DNA of 64,000 nt from Mycobacterium sp. 1274761.0 (GTDB lineage: Bacteria; Actinomycetota; Actinomycetes; Mycobacteriales; Mycobacteriaceae): positions 1-64,000 of the forward strand of contig NZ_LZMC01000056.1 in NCBI RefSeq assembly GCF_001668615.1, written 5' to 3'. Position numbers and translations under genes: made by a program. Position 1 is the stretch's first letter. The number at the start of each line of letters is the position of its first letter. A model generated the notes under the pieces. The model ran no database searches and was not told the origin of the DNA. It saw nothing but the letters and a program-made list of their open reading frames with translations. This document shows, one piece after another, positions 34,145 through 45,245 of the stretch.

Positions 34145-34966
34145 GTGAGCGCACCCACCGCCGACCGTCAGGCCACCGGCGTCTTCTCGCCTACCCGCGC
34201 TGCCATCCCCCAGCGCACCCTGCGCACCGATCGGTGGTGGCAGTCACCGCTGATCGTCGACATCGGTTTCCTGATCTTCCTCGTCTACGCGACAGTGCGG
34301 GCGTTCCTGCAGAACAACTACTACGTCGAGGCCTATCACTACCTGACGCCGTTCTACTCGCCGTGCATCAGCAAGGGCTGCGTCCCGGAGGCCAGCCACT
34401 TCTGGCCGCAGATCCTGCCCGACGTCTGGTGGCTCCCGTACGCGGCGGGCACGTTGCCGTTCCTGCTGCTGTTCCGGTTGACCTGCTACTACTACCGCGG
34501 CGCCTACTACCGGTCGGTGTGGCAGGCCCCGACCGCCTGCGCGGTGGCCGAACCGCATACCACCTACACCGGCGAGACCCGCTTCCCGCTGATCGTGCAG
34601 AACTTCCACCGGTACTTCTTCTACATCGCCGCGATCATCTCGGTGATCAACACCTACGACGCGATCATCGCGTTCCAGTCGCCCTCGGGCTTCGGATTCG
34701 GTTTGGGCAACATCATTCTCGTCGTCAACGTGATCCTGCTGTGGACGTACACGGTGTCGTGCCACTCCTGCCGCCACGTCGTCGGCGGCCGGCTCAAGCA
34801 CTTCTCCAAGCACCCGGTCCGCTACTGGATGTGGACGCAGGTGAGCAAGCTGAACACCCGTCACAAGACGTACGCGTGGATCACGCTCGGCACGCTGATC
34901 CTGACCGACCTCTACGTCGCCCTGGTTGCCAGCGGCACCATTTCCGACCTCAGATTCATCGGCTGA
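34145..34966 (+). CDS. Succinate dehydrogenase 1 membrane anchor subunit (Rv0249c-like)
   Basis: 273 aa with about five to six membrane helices: PLIVDIGFLIFLVYATVRAFL, LPYAAGTLPFLLLFRLTCYYYRG, FYIAAIISVINTYDAI, GLGNIILVVNVILLWTYTVSCHSC and KTYAWITLGTLILTDLYVALVA. His residues in the helices are candidate heme ligands. The loop contains YYSPCISKGCVPEASHFW with two Cys. It anchors SdhAB and passes electrons to menaquinone. GTG 34145 has GGAAGG upstream. It begins a gene trio with sdhA and sdhB. Confidence 0.85.
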   Translation: MSAPTADRQATGVFSPTRAAIPQRTLRTDRWWQSPLIVDIGFLIFLVYATVRAFLQNNYYVEAYHYLTPFYSPCISKGCVPEASHFWPQILPDVWWLPYAAGTLPFLLLFRLTCYYYRGAYYRSVWQAPTACAVAEPHTTYTGETRFPLIVQNFHRYFFYIAAIISVINTYDAIIAFQSPSGFGFGLGNIILVVNVILLWTYTVSCHSCRHVVGGRLKHFSKHPVRYWMWTQVSKLNTRHKTYAWITLGTLILTDLYVALVASGTISDLRFIG

Positions 34967-35015
34967 ATCTGACTGGCTGACAGCCCCTTTCATACAGCCC
35001 AGCAAGTGAGGATTC

Positions 35016-37013
35016 ATGGCTGAACACGACGCTCTTCGCGCAAGCGGCTCATCGGAACACGATGCCCTTAGCGCGAGCGGCCCATCCGAAGTCGAGCGCC
35101 ATCAATACGACGTCGTCGTCATCGGTGCCGGCGGCGCCGGACTGCGCGCGGTGATCGAAGCCCGCGAACGCGGCCAGAAGGTCGCCGTCATCACCAAATC
35201 GCTGTTCGGCAAGGCCCATACGGTGATGGCCGAGGGTGGCTGCGCCGCGTCGATGGGCAATGCCAACTCAAAGGACAACTGGCAGGTCCACTTTCGGGAC
35301 ACGATGCGTGGCGGGAAGTTCCTCAACAACTGGCGGATGGCCGAGCTGCACGCCAAAGAGGCACCCGACCGGGTGTGGGAGTTGGAGACCTACGGCGCGC
35401 TGTTCGACCGAACCAAAGACGGCCGCATCAGCCAGCGCAACTTCGGTGGGCACACCTACCCGCGGCTGGCCCACGTGGGTGACCGCACCGGGCTCGAGAT
35501 CATCCGCACGCTGCAGCAGAAGATCGTCTCGCTGCAGCAGGAGGACAAGCTCGAGTACGGCGACTACGACGCCCGTATCAGGGTCTTCCACGAGTGCGTG
35601 GTCACCGACCTGATCCTGGACGACTCGGCCGGCGAGAAAAGAGTGGCCGGTGCGTTCGGTTACTGGCGCGAGACGGGGAAATTCATCCTCTTCGAGACGC
35701 CCGCGGTGGTGCTGGCCACCGGTGGCATCGGCAAGTCCTACAAGGTGACGTCGAACTCGTGGGAGTACACCGGCGACGGGCACGCGCTGGCTCTGCGGGC
35801 GGGCGCGACGCTGATCAACATGGAGTTCGTCCAGTTCCACCCGACCGGCATGGTCTGGCCGCCGAGCGTGAAGGGCATCCTCGTCACCGAGGGTGTGCGC
35901 GGCGACGGCGGTGTGCTGAAGAACTCCGAGGGCACCCGGTTCATGTTCGACTACATCCCGCCGGTGTTCAAAGGCCAGTACGCCGAGTCGATCGAAGAGG
36001 CCGATCAGTGGCTCAAGGACAACGACTCCGCCCGCCGCACACCGGATCTGCTGCCGCGCGACGAGGTGGCCCGCGCGATCAACTCCGAGGTCAAGGCCGG
36101 CCGTAACTCACCGCACGGCGGCGTCTTCCTTGACATCGCGTCGCGGCTGCCTGCCGAGGAGATCAAGCGCCGGCTGCCGTCGATGTATCACCAGTTCATG
36201 GAGCTGGCCGAGGTGGACATCACCAAGGAGGCGATGGAAGTCGGGCCCACCTGCCACTACGTGATGGGTGGTGTCGAGGTCGACCCGGACACCGCGGCGG
36301 CCACCACACCGGGCCTGTTCGCGGCCGGTGAATGCGCCGGCGGCATGCACGGCTCCAACCGCCTTGGCGGCAACTCGCTGTCGGACCTCCTGGTGTTCGG
36401 CCGACGCGCCGGCCTCGGTGCCGCTGACTACGTGCGCGCGCTGGACAACCGGCCCGCGGTGACCGACGAGGCCGTCGACGACGCCATCAAGCGGGCCGTG
36501 CTGCCGTTCGAGACCGCGACGAACGGGGAGGAACCGGAGAACCCGTATACGTTGCAGCTCGACCTGCAGGACACGATGAACAGCCTGGTCGGCATCATCC
36601 GCAAGGAAGAGGAGATCACCGAGGCGCTGGACAAGCTGGCCGAGCTGCGCGAGCGGTACAAGCGAGTGCGCATCGACGGCGACCGGGCGTTCAACCCCGG
36701 CTGGCATCTGGCGATCGACCTGCGCAACATGATGCTGGTCAGCGAGTGCATCGCCAAGGCCGCGCTGACGCGCACTGAAAGCCGCGGCGGACACACTCGC
36801 GACGATCACCCGTCGATGGAAGCGGATTGGCGCAAGACGCTGCTGGTGTGCCGCGTCGACGGCGACCCGGAGGCGTTGGTTCCCGAGGTCAGCGTCACCA
36901 AGCAGGACCAGATTCCGGTCCGCCAGGATCTGCTCGACCTGTTCGAGCTGTCCGAACTCGAGAAGTACTTCACCGACGGTGAGCTGGCCCAGCATCCAGA
37001 ACGGAGCAAATAA
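35016..37013 (+). CDS. sdhA: Succinate dehydrogenase 1 flavoprotein subunit
   Basis: 665 aa, Rv0248c-like. The FAD-binding motif VVVIGAGGAGLRAVIEA comes after a 32-residue N-terminal extension. The active-site segments HTVMAEGGCAASMGN, FVQFHPTGMVWP, GVRGDGGVLKN and NRLGGNSLSDLLVFGRRAG are typical of SdhA/FrdA. The C-terminal helical domain has RMNPGWHLAIDL-like sequence (FNPGWHLAIDLRNMMLVSE). It oxidises succinate to fumarate at the inner face of the membrane. The extension contains two 11-residue repeats that other SdhA proteins lack. The stop overlaps the sdhB start by one base. Confidence 0.95.
   Translation: MAEHDALRASGSSEHDALSASGPSEVERHQYDVVVIGAGGAGLRAVIEARERGQKVAVITKSLFGKAHTVMAEGGCAASMGNANSKDNWQVHFRDTMRGGKFLNNWRMAELHAKEAPDRVWELETYGALFDRTKDGRISQRNFGGHTYPRLAHVGDRTGLEIIRTLQQKIVSLQQEDKLEYGDYDARIRVFHECVVTDLILDDSAGEKRVAGAFGYWRETGKFILFETPAVVLATGGIGKSYKVTSNSWEYTGDGHALALRAGATLINMEFVQFHPTGMVWPPSVKGILVTEGVRGDGGVLKNSEGTRFMFDYIPPVFKGQYAESIEEADQWLKDNDSARRTPDLLPRDEVARAINSEVKAGRNSPHGGVFLDIASRLPAEEIKRRLPSMYHQFMELAEVDITKEAMEVGPTCHYVMGGVEVDPDTAAATTPGLFAAGECAGGMHGSNRLGGNSLSDLLVFGRRAGLGAADYVRALDNRPAVTDEAVDDAIKRAVLPFETATNGEEPENPYTLQLDLQDTMNSLVGIIRKEEEITEALDKLAELRERYKRVRIDGDRAFNPGWHLAIDLRNMMLVSECIAKAALTRTESRGGHTRDDHPSMEADWRKTLLVCRVDGDPEALVPEVSVTKQDQIPVRQDLLDLFELSELEKYFTDGELAQHPERSK
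35022..35087 (+). repeat. 33-base tandem repeat in the SdhA N-terminus
   Basis: Two adjacent 33-base units (35022-35054, 35055-35087) encode EHDALRASGSS and EHDALSASGPS. They differ at six bases, so the duplication is not very recent. It lengthens the region before the FAD-binding motif. Confidence 0.75.
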
Positions 37014-37762
37014 TGGCCTACCAGGCGAGCATGCGAGTGTGGCGCGGCGACGACGACGGCGGCGGCCTCCAGGACTACACCGTCGAGGTCAACGAGGGCG
37101 AGGTGGTGCTCGACATCATCCACCGCCTGCAGCAGACCCAGACCCCCGATCTGGCCGTGCGGTGGAACTGCAAGGCAGGCAAGTGCGGGTCGTGCTCGGC
37201 GGAGATCAACGGCCGACCGCGGCTGATGTGCATGACCCGGATGTCGACCTTCGGGCAGGACGAAACCGTCACTGTGACGCCGCTGCGGACCTTCCCGATC
37301 ATCCGCGATCTCGTCACCGACGTCTCGTTCAACTACGAGAAGGCGCGCGAGATCCCGTCGTTCACCCCGCCGAAGGATCTGCAGCCCGGCGAGTACCGGA
37401 TGGCGCAGGAGGACGTGAACCGCAGCCAGGAGTTCCGTAAGTGCATCGAGTGCTTCCTGTGCCAGAACACCTGCCACGTCGTGCGTGACCACGAGGAGAA
37501 CAAGCAGGCGTTCTCCGGCCCGCGTTACCTCATGCGGCAGGCCGAGCTGGACATGCACCCGTTGGACACGCTGGAGCGGCGGCCCGAGCAGGCGCAGGAT
37601 GCCAACGGCCTCGGCTACTGCAACATCACCAAGTGCTGCACCGAGGTGTGCCCCGAACACATCAAGATCACCGACAACGCGTTGATCCCGATGAAGGAGC
37701 GCGCCGCCGACCGCAAGTACGACCCGATCGTGTGGCTGGGCAACAAGCTGTTCAGGCGTTAA
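37013..37762 (+). CDS. sdhB: Succinate dehydrogenase 1 iron-sulphur subunit
   Basis: 249 aa, Rv0247c-like. The [2Fe-2S] ligands are in WNCKAGKCGSCSAEI and LMCMTR. The [4Fe-4S]/[3Fe-4S] clusters are bound by CIECFLCQNTCHVV and CCTEVCPEHIKITDNA. It carries electrons from SdhA to the membrane anchor. The ATG overlaps the sdhA stop (TAATG). Confidence 0.95.
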   Translation: MAYQASMRVWRGDDDGGGLQDYTVEVNEGEVVLDIIHRLQQTQTPDLAVRWNCKAGKCGSCSAEINGRPRLMCMTRMSTFGQDETVTVTPLRTFPIIRDLVTDVSFNYEKAREIPSFTPPKDLQPGEYRMAQEDVNRSQEFRKCIECFLCQNTCHVVRDHEENKQAFSGPRYLMRQAELDMHPLDTLERRPEQAQDANGLGYCNITKCCTEVCPEHIKITDNALIPMKERAADRKYDPIVWLGNKLFRR

Positions 37763-37781
37763 CCGCGGCACTTGGTGGGTA
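37758..37781 (+). promoter_or_regulatory. Candidate SigF-type promoter before the 51-aa gene
   Basis: GTTA (37758-37761), 15-base spacer, GGGTA (37777-37781), 41 bases before the ATG at 37823. The -35 element runs into the last codon of sdhB. It fits stress-dependent expression of the small downstream gene. Confidence 0.4.
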
Positions 37782-37822
37782 GCCTTTCGTCAGCGGCCAA
37801 TCAACGACGAAAGGCAGCCACC

Positions 37823-37978
37823 ATGACTGCGACGCACAGCGTCAACGACATACGCACCGCCATCCGTAAGCTTTCTGCACGCGCCGACCTGGCCCGCAAG
37901 GAGGGCAGGCCCGACGATGCGGCGGAGATCGAACAGCGCATCGACAACTACCGCAAAGAACTCAGCGAGCGGCCCTAA
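37823..37978 (+). CDS. Small charged helical protein, 51 aa
   Basis: The ATG follows a GAAAGG ribosome binding site. The product has TATHSVNDIRTAIRKLSARADLARKEGRPDDAAEIEQRIDNYRKEL, seen here as one or two helices rich in Arg, Glu, Lys and Ala; the internal NDIRTAIRKL and AEIEQRIDNYRKEL are the helix cores. No family is recognised. It is convergent with the flavin reductase gene, which ends five bases later. Confidence 0.6.
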   Translation: MTATHSVNDIRTAIRKLSARADLARKEGRPDDAAEIEQRIDNYRKELSERP

Positions 37979-37982
37979 ACCG

Positions 37983-38474
<492 letters not shown>

Positions 38475-38590
38475 TCATCTTCCCACGGCCGCATCGGCCG
38501 ACGCCATCGTCGAGTTCTGCATTAGGGCTGCGATTTGCGACCGGCGACGACCCTGATGCAGATCTCGGCGCAGACGACGCAGGCGGTAAC

Positions 38591-39274
38591 GTGACGCAAG
38601 ACATGTGGATCACGCTGCTGGCGATGGCCGTTGCCGTGAGCCTGGAGCCGTTCCGGATCGGCATGACAGCCCTGATGATCAACCGGCCCCATCCGCCGCT
38701 GCAACTGCTGGCGTTTCTGGCCGGCGGGTTCACGATGGGCCTAGCCGTGGGCGTCATCGCGCTGTTCATTCTGCGGCCCGCCGCGGGGTCCGCCCATTTC
38801 ACGCTGCCCGTGGTGCAAATCGTCGTCGGTGCGGTGCTGTTGCTCAATGCGGTGGTGGTGGCGACGGGCGTGCTACGTCGACGGAAAGAGGAGTCCACGA
38901 CGTTCGGCTCAGGCAGATTCGAACCGCTCGCCGCCCGCGCGCGCCAGCTGCTCAACGGAGGCTCGCTGTGGACCGCAGGCGTCGCGGGCCTGGGCATCGC
39001 GCTGCCGTCCGTCGACTACCTGGCCGTGCTGGCGCTCATCGTCGCCTCGGGGGCCGCGGCGTCGGTGCAGATCGGCGCGTTGGTCATGTTCAACGTGGTG
39101 GCGTTTGCATTCGTGGAGATCCCGCTGATCTCCTACCTCGTGGCCCCGCAGCGCACCCGTTCAGCGCTGTCGGCGCTGCAGGAATGGATGCGCTCGCAGC
39201 GTCGCCGCGCCCTCTCGCTGCTGCTGACCGTCGTCGGCTGCGTGCTGCTCGGCGCAGGCCTGGCGGGGCTCTAG
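38591..39274 (+). CDS. GAP/Sap-family membrane protein of the TPP locus
   Basis: 227 aa with six helices: LLAMAVAVSLEPFRIGMTALMI, AFLAGGFTMGLAVGVIALFIL, PVVQIVVGAVLLLNAVVVATG, SLWTAGVAGLGIALPSVDYLAVLALI, GALVMFNVVAFAFVEIPLISYLV and LSLLLTVVGCVLLGAGLA. This fits the GAP (glycolipid-addressing) family. From memory M. smegmatis has such a gene at the end of its trehalose polyphleate locus. It likely helps move the glycolipid across the envelope. GTG 38591 begins near the first helix. It abuts the acyltransferase gene convergently. Confidence 0.75.
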   Translation: MTQDMWITLLAMAVAVSLEPFRIGMTALMINRPHPPLQLLAFLAGGFTMGLAVGVIALFILRPAAGSAHFTLPVVQIVVGAVLLLNAVVVATGVLRRRKEESTTFGSGRFEPLAARARQLLNGGSLWTAGVAGLGIALPSVDYLAVLALIVASGAAASVQIGALVMFNVVAFAFVEIPLISYLVAPQRTRSALSALQEWMRSQRRRALSLLLTVVGCVLLGAGLAGL

Positions 39275-40414
39275 CTAGCCGCCCTGGTGGTTCAACACGT
39301 ACTGCATGCCGGACAGCAGCTGCGACACCGGATCGGAGCCCCCGCCGAAGGCGGCCTGGGTGGCGGGCGCGGTGACGGCCGCCGGGTCGTAGCCATTCAC
39401 CGGGTCCACCGTGATCGGCGCAGTCAGCGGATCGTCGTTGCGCGAGTAGCCCGCGTCGACCATCGGCTTGAGCACGCCGTCGAGCCGGTTCAGCGTTCCT
39501 TCGTCAACCCCGAGGTATTTGAACGGCAACACCAACGGTAGGTGCTGCTCGGGGATCATGTAGGTGGTCGTCTTCGCGCCCTTGGAGTTGACGTTGGTCC
39601 GGATGTTCTGCGGCGGCACCATGCTGGGGTTGGTGAATGCCACCGCGGTGTGACCGGTCGCAAGACCCACCACGGCGTTGGCCAGCGACATCCAGTTGTC
39701 CGGCCGGTCCGGCCAGTCGGCGATGCTGTCGTAGGCCGAGACGAATTGGTAGGTGTCGTATTGGCTTTCCACCGGCGCAGGAATGCGGTAGTCGAGGGCG
39801 GGAACCACGCTGCCGACCGGGAACATCTGCGTCAGAAAGCTCTCACCGAAGGCGTGCTTGGCCACCGGATCGCCGTACATCGCGAAGCTCAGCTTGTCCG
39901 GCGGCGGCGCGGTGGGGTCGTTGGCGAGCTGCGCCTGCACTTCGTTGAGCACCATCGCACCCTCGGACAGGCCGATGACGGTGCCGGGGCCGCCCTGGCG
40001 GATCGCGCGGATGGTGTTGGGCGCTCCCTCGTCGACCGACTCGCCGATGCTCGGCCCGTCGATCCCTATGCCGGGAAAGTTGTCGTCCAGCCGGCCGATG
40101 CCGGGGAACAACCGTTCCAGCACATGGCCCTGAACCTGACCCGCCGGGTAGTCGACGATCTGGCGGTCCAGCCCGGGGAACCATTCGGCGCCGGTGCGCT
40201 TGATGTACTCGTCGTAGGGGATGCCGAGCACGTGTGCACCGCCCAGCGCGTAACCCCGCCCCGGAGTCCCCAGCGGCGGCGGGCCGTTGTCGGGTGCGCC
40301 GTGGTCAGCCGTCCAGCCGGATTGCGTGTCGTCAGCCGACGCGACGCCAACGCCGAAAAGCCCTGCGCCGCCGGTGATTACCAGCGCGGTGAGCGATGCC
40401 AGGAGCCGCCGCAT
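39275..40414 (-). CDS. PE-PPE-domain (alpha/beta hydrolase) acyltransferase of the TPP locus
   Basis: 379 aa exported protein: signal peptide [24 protein letters not shown], then the PE-PPE C-terminal serine-hydrolase domain with the nucleophile Ser150 in GLSEGA. It follows LPP-like strands and [10 protein letters not shown]. It has no PE or PPE secretion domain. Homologues (Chp2 in M. tuberculosis, PE in the TPP locus) transfer acyl chains on trehalose at the cell surface, so this enzyme is expected to finish trehalose polyphleates from a diacyl-trehalose precursor. The ATG overlaps the FAAL stop by one base. Confidence 0.8.
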   Translation of the reverse strand: MRRLLASLTALVITGGAGLFGVGVASADDTQSGWTADHGAPDNGPPPLGTPGRGYALGGAHVLGIPYDEYIKRTGAEWFPGLDRQIVDYPAGQVQGHVLERLFPGIGRLDDNFPGIGIDGPSIGESVDEGAPNTIRAIRQGGPGTVIGLSEGAMVLNEVQAQLANDPTAPPPDKLSFAMYGDPVAKHAFGESFLTQMFPVGSVVPALDYRIPAPVESQYDTYQFVSAYDSIADWPDRPDNWMSLANAVVGLATGHTAVAFTNPSMVPPQNIRTNVNSKGAKTTTYMIPEQHLPLVLPFKYLGVDEGTLNRLDGVLKPMVDAGYSRNDDPLTAPITVDPVNGYDPAAVTAPATQAAFGGGSDPVSQLLSGMQYVLNHQGG

Positions 40415-42159
40415 CACGCGTCCAGCCGCACGAACTCGTCCTGCCGATACTGCTCGGCGCACGCGGCGCGCCGGATCTTGCCGCTCGTGGTTGTCGGAAT
40501 CGAGCCCGGTTGCACGAGGACGAGGTCGCCGACGTTGAGGCCGTGCGCATTGGATATCGCCGACGTGACGTCGCTCTTGATTTCGTCGAGCCAAGCCACC
40601 GTGTCCCCGTTGAGGTCGTTGCGCTTCTTCAGCTCGACGACGGTGACCAGCTTCTCTGTGCTGTTCACCGGAACCGATATCGCCGCCACCCTGCCGCGGG
40701 TGATCTCCTGAACCGTCGCCTCGATGTCCTCAGGATAGTGATTGCGCCCGCGGATGATCAGCAGATCCTTGATGCGGCCGACGATGAACAGATCACCCTG
40801 GTAGATGAATCCGAGGTCGCCGGTGCGCAGCCACGGCCCGTCGGGGGTTCCGGGTGACGGGTCGACAAGCGTTGCGCCGAAACAGGTTTGCTCGTCCGCC
40901 GGCCTGCTCCAGTAACCGGCGGCGACATTCTCGCCGTACACCCAGATCTCACCAACGACGTCGCCCGCGCATTCCCGGTGCGAGTCGACGTCGACGATCC
41001 GCACCGCGGGTGACCGCGGCAGCGCGTACCGCACCAGCGCTGAACCGCCGGCGACGCACCGCGCTACGCGGCCCGCAGCCAACTCGTCGGCATCGAAACG
41101 AACATCCCCGGACGAATCGCACCACGTGCCGCTGGTCACGAACACCGTCGCCTCCGCAAGGCCGTACGACGGACGCAGCATGTGATCGCGGAAATTGAAG
41201 TGGGCGAACCGATCTGCGAAGCGTCGCAAAGAGGCCGGTTCGACACGTTCGGCACCGTTGATGATGCCGGCCACTCCACCGAGGTCAAGCTCGGCGAGGT
41301 CGCTGTCCTTGGTTTTGCGGGCAGCGAGGTCGAAGGCGAAATTGGGTGCCGCCGAGAAGCTGTTCGGGTTCTCCGCGAGCGCCCGTATCCATCTGGACGG
41401 TGTCTCCAGAAAGGCGACCGGACTCGTCAACTTGGCGGCATACCCGCCGAGGATCGGCGCGCAGACCCCCAGCACCAGTCCCATGTCGTGGTAGAAGGGC
41501 AGCCACGAGACAATCGTGAGATCGGTCGCGGACTTGACTTTGGCGTCCGCGAACAAGCTCCGCATCAGTTGCTCGAAATTCACCGTGAGGTTGCGGTGCG
41601 ACAGCATCACCCCGGTCGGGAGCCGCGTCGAACCCGAGCTGTACTGCAAATAGGCGATGTTCGGCTGATCAATCAGCGGAAGACCGAAGTCGACGTCGGC
41701 ATCCAGATTCAGCGAGTCGATCGCCACGATCTTCGCCGCCGTGTCCATCGGCGACTGATCGACGTAATCGCCGACGTCCTCCGCGGCCGCCGTCGACGTC
41801 AGGACAACCGACGGCTGGGTGTCGGCGAAGACGGCGCTCACCCGGTCGTAACTCGAGCCGCGATGCGGCAGCGGGAGCGGCACCGCGATGAGGCCGGCCT
41901 GCATCGCGCCGAGGAACGCCAGGATGTACTCCGGGCCCTGCGGGGCCAGGATCATCGCGCGGTCGCCGACCGACGCGTGAAACGCGAGCTCGCGCGCCAC
42001 GTTCAAGGTTCGCCGCGACAGCTGACTCCAGGTAAGCGTCTGCGAAACGCCGTTCGGGTCGCGGTCGTATTCGGTGAACGTGAACGCCACGTCATCGGGA
42101 CGCATACTGGCGCGTCCGTGCAGCATCGACAGGATTGTTGACTGGGGGTTAGGCGTCAC
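40414..42159 (-). CDS. Fatty acyl-AMP ligase, FadD23-like
   Basis: 581 aa. FAAL-type ANL protein: [22 protein letters not shown] (P-loop), [13 protein letters not shown], and the C-terminal [41 protein letters not shown], cited by its TGDLGF and [11 protein letters not shown] cores. Lineage markers of FAALs over FACLs are the YPEDIE motif and length (~580). It activates a starter acid as acyl-AMP for transfer to the PKS. GTG 42159 is the start. It lies between mmpL10 and the acyltransferase gene. Confidence 0.85.
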   Translation of the reverse strand: MTPNPQSTILSMLHGRASMRPDDVAFTFTEYDRDPNGVSQTLTWSQLSRRTLNVARELAFHASVGDRAMILAPQGPEYILAFLGAMQAGLIAVPLPLPHRGSSYDRVSAVFADTQPSVVLTSTAAAEDVGDYVDQSPMDTAAKIVAIDSLNLDADVDFGLPLIDQPNIAYLQYSSGSTRLPTGVMLSHRNLTVNFEQLMRSLFADAKVKSATDLTIVSWLPFYHDMGLVLGVCAPILGGYAAKLTSPVAFLETPSRWIRALAENPNSFSAAPNFAFDLAARKTKDSDLAELDLGGVAGIINGAERVEPASLRRFADRFAHFNFRDHMLRPSYGLAEATVFVTSGTWCDSSGDVRFDADELAAGRVARCVAGGSALVRYALPRSPAVRIVDVDSHRECAGDVVGEIWVYGENVAAGYWSRPADEQTCFGATLVDPSPGTPDGPWLRTGDLGFIYQGDLFIVGRIKDLLIIRGRNHYPEDIEATVQEITRGRVAAISVPVNSTEKLVTVVELKKRNDLNGDTVAWLDEIKSDVTSAISNAHGLNVGDLVLVQPGSIPTTTSGKIRRAACAEQYRQDEFVRLDA

Positions 42160-42204
42160 GTTCTGTCCGTACTCGTTCGGCTTCGTTCATTAGTTTCACA
42201 CATT

Positions 42205-45200
42205 TCATGCCGGCACACTGAACCGGTCGCTGCTGCGCGCGTCCACTCGAGACGGCCACCAGTTCGCCGGACCGAGCAGCGCCGCGATCGCGGGCACCGT
42301 CACGGTCCGCACCAGGAAGGTGTCCAACAAAACACCGACACCGATCACGAAGCCGCCCTGCACCACCGTGGTGATGCTGGAGAACAGCAAACCGCCCATC
42401 GAGGCGGCGAAGATCAGACCGGCCGCGGTGATCACCCCACCGGTCGAGGTCAGGGTGCGGATGACGCCGTAGCGCGTGCCGTGCGGCGACTCATCGCGCA
42501 TTCGCGATACGAACAGCAGGTTGTAGTCGGCGCCCACCGCCACCAGAACCACAAAAGCCAACGGCGGCACGCTCCAGTGCAATTGCTGGTCGAGCAGGTA
42601 CTGAAAGGTCAGCACGCCGATACCCAGCGCCGCGAAATACGACACCACCACAGAGGCAATCAGATACAGCGGCGCGATGATCGCCCGCAGCAGCGCGATC
42701 AGGATCAACAGCACGACTACGAGGGTCATGACGATGATGAAGCGGATGTCGTGCTGGTAGTAGTCGCGGGTATCACGTAACGCGGCGGGGAAGCCGCCCA
42801 TCGAAATCTTCGCGTCGGCCAGCTGGGTGTTCGGCTGGGCGCTTCGCGCGGCGTCGGTGATCGCATTGACCTGATCCATCGCTTCGGCGCTGAACGGATT
42901 GAGGGTGGTCTGCACCAGATACCGGGCCGAATGGCCGTCGGGCGAGATGAATATCTTCGCCGCCTTTTTGAAGTCGTCCAGTGCAAGAATCTGGGACGGA
43001 ATGTTGAATCCGGCCATCGACGGATCGGAGGCGTCGTTGCGCATGGCCAGCAGGAACGCGGCCGCCTCATCAAGACCGGCCCCCATCAGCTTGACCTGGC
43101 CTACGAGCTGGTCCACGCCACCGGCCACCTGCTTGCTGCCGTCGGCCAAGCGGTTGGCGCCCTGTCTCACCTGATTCAAGCCCGACTGCAGGCCGCCCGG
43201 CCGGTCAAGACCCATCGCGCGCACCGCCGAGCTGAAGTTCGACAGCGCGTCGTTGAGTTGTTTCACCGTCGAGTTGAGGCTTTGCCTGTCGCCGAACCCC
43301 TGCAGTTGTCCGGCCAGGGTGTTGATCTGGTCGAGGCGTCCGTCATCGCGGGCGTCCATCAATTTCTGGAACTGGGCGCGGGTTTCGCTGCATGACGGGT
43401 TGGCGTCGCAGACAGCGTTGCCGTTCAGCGCGGCCAGCACCGGCCCCACCCAGGCGAACATGTCCTTCACAGCGGCGAAGTTGACGCCCATGGCGTTGCC
43501 GAGCGCGTTGATGCTCTGCACGAGTTTGGCGGCGGTTTCGACGTCGCGCACCAGCTTGTCGCCGCCCATCTGGCTGCGCACCGACGAGAACGCGTCGATG
43601 AGCCGCTGCATGCTGGGGGCGATGCGGTTGATCTGCGCGCGCACATCGGCGAGGTTGGTGGCCAGCGTGCCCGCCCCGTTCGCCAGCTTGTTGAGGTCGC
43701 CCGTGTTGTTGGTGATCAGCGCCGAACCGGCCGCCATCCGGTCGCCAACGATGCCGGCCTGATAGGTGGCGCGGAACTCTTGCGGCACAACCCCGGTGGG
43801 CCGGGTGATGCCGCTGACAAGGCCGATGTTCGGCAGCTGGCTGACCCGCTGCGCCATCTGTTCCAGATCGGCAAGGGCCTGCGGGGTGCGCAGATCGCGG
43901 GGGGACCGGACGAGGATGTATTCGGGCACGGCCTGGCTGATGGGGAAATGCCGTTCGAGCGCGGCGTATCCGATCGAGCTCGGCGCCGACGGTCCCAACG
44001 CTTTGCGGTCGTCGTAGTTGAAGTGGACCAGGCTGGCGGCACTGGCGAGAAAGGCCAGCACCAAAAGGCTCGCCACGAGATGGAGTTTCGGCCGCCGCAC
44101 GATGCGGATGCCGGAGCGTCGCCAGAACCGGGTGGTGAGTTCGCGGCGCGGCTTGACCCAACCGCGCGGTCCGGCCAGCACCAGAATCGCGGGCAGCAAC
44201 GTGATCGCGGACAGGTAAGCCACACCGACACCGATCGCGCACGCGACACCGATCGTGGAGAACACCCCCATCTTGGCGAAGCTGATTCCGAGGAAGGTGA
44301 TTCCCACGGTGGCCGCCGACGCGGTGATCACTTTGCCGATCGAGCTCAGTGCCCGCCGGACCGCGTCGTCGAGATCGGCTCCCTGCCGCAGGTAGTCGTG
44401 ATAGCGGCTGATGAGAAAGACCGCATAGTCCGTGCCCGCGCCGGCGATCATCGCGCTGAGGAAGATGACGGACTGGTTCGAGACACCCAGCCCGAAGAGA
44501 TTCGAGACGCCTGCCACCACTGCTTGCGCGGTCACCAACGCCGCCCCAATCGTCGCCAACGGCAGCAGCATCGTGACCGGGTTGCGGTAGACGACCAGCA
44601 GCACGAGCAGCACCAGGACGGCGATCGCGAGCTCGATGGGCATGCGGTCGTGTTCGCCCGCGACGGTGAGGTCGGCAACGGTGGCCGCCGGGCCGGTGAC
44701 CTGCACGGTGAGCGGCCCCTGGGAGGGGGCTTCGGAGGGGGCGTTGTGCTTGACGATGTCGGCGACCCGGTTGAACGACTCGTAAGCACGTGGCGTGCCC
44801 AACTCTCCGGCGAGGCCGACGGGCAGCACCCACGTCGTCTTGTCCTTGCTGGTGAGGAAGGGCCGCAGCTGCGGTGTGGTGAAGAAGTCCTGCACCATCA
44901 CGACGTCGGTCACGTCGTCGCGCAGCGCGTCCACGACCTTGCGGTAGCTGCCTTCGTCGGCCTGCTTGAGCCCGGTTTCGTTGATGAAGGCGACGACGAG
45001 CAGGTTGTCGGAGCCTGATTCGTGAAACGCTTCGGTCATCTGCCGGGCGGCGACGCTCGATGGCGCGTCGCTGGGCAGGATGGACAGCGGATGGCGTTGG
45101 GCCATGTCGTTGAGGCTCGGGAACGTCAGGGGCAGGGCGACGGCGATCGCGATCCAGACGCCGATCACCGCCCAGGGCCACCGCACAACGAAATCGGTCA

Positions 45201-45210
45201 GCCGTCGCAT
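42205..45210 (-). CDS. mmpL10: MmpL-family lipid transporter, MmpL10-like
   Basis: 1001 aa RND-type transporter with 12 membrane helices and two large periplasmic loops. The N-terminus is [26 protein letters not shown]. The energy-coupling Asp-Tyr pair of helix 4 is in [18 protein letters not shown] (about residue 257). Its partner in helix 10 is [16 protein letters not shown] (about residue 895). The loop domain between contains a long Gln/Leu-rich coiled stretch (residues ~480-690). It should export the diacyl-trehalose precursor of TPP. It lies 35 bases after papA3. Confidence 0.9.
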   Translation of the reverse strand: MRRLTDFVVRWPWAVIGVWIAIAVALPLTFPSLNDMAQRHPLSILPSDAPSSVAARQMTEAFHESGSDNLLVVAFINETGLKQADEGSYRKVVDALRDDVTDVVMVQDFFTTPQLRPFLTSKDKTTWVLPVGLAGELGTPRAYESFNRVADIVKHNAPSEAPSQGPLTVQVTGPAATVADLTVAGEHDRMPIELAIAVLVLLVLLVVYRNPVTMLLPLATIGAALVTAQAVVAGVSNLFGLGVSNQSVIFLSAMIAGAGTDYAVFLISRYHDYLRQGADLDDAVRRALSSIGKVITASAATVGITFLGISFAKMGVFSTIGVACAIGVGVAYLSAITLLPAILVLAGPRGWVKPRRELTTRFWRRSGIRIVRRPKLHLVASLLVLAFLASAASLVHFNYDDRKALGPSAPSSIGYAALERHFPISQAVPEYILVRSPRDLRTPQALADLEQMAQRVSQLPNIGLVSGITRPTGVVPQEFRATYQAGIVGDRMAAGSALITNNTGDLNKLANGAGTLATNLADVRAQINRIAPSMQRLIDAFSSVRSQMGGDKLVRDVETAAKLVQSINALGNAMGVNFAAVKDMFAWVGPVLAALNGNAVCDANPSCSETRAQFQKLMDARDDGRLDQINTLAGQLQGFGDRQSLNSTVKQLNDALSNFSSAVRAMGLDRPGGLQSGLNQVRQGANRLADGSKQVAGGVDQLVGQVKLMGAGLDEAAAFLLAMRNDASDPSMAGFNIPSQILALDDFKKAAKIFISPDGHSARYLVQTTLNPFSAEAMDQVNAITDAARSAQPNTQLADAKISMGGFPAALRDTRDYYQHDIRFIIVMTLVVVLLILIALLRAIIAPLYLIASVVVSYFAALGIGVLTFQYLLDQQLHWSVPPLAFVVLVAVGADYNLLFVSRMRDESPHGTRYGVIRTLTSTGGVITAAGLIFAASMGGLLFSSITTVVQGGFVIGVGVLLDTFLVRTVTVPAIAALLGPANWWPSRVDARSSDRFSVPA

Positions 45211-45245
45211 GTCGTCCTCACCTGGCCATCGTGTAGTGCTCGTCG

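Noticed and set aside
39275..40414. A true PE or PPE protein at this position
   Set aside because: There is a normal Sec signal peptide and a hydrolase domain, with no PE or PPE motif.
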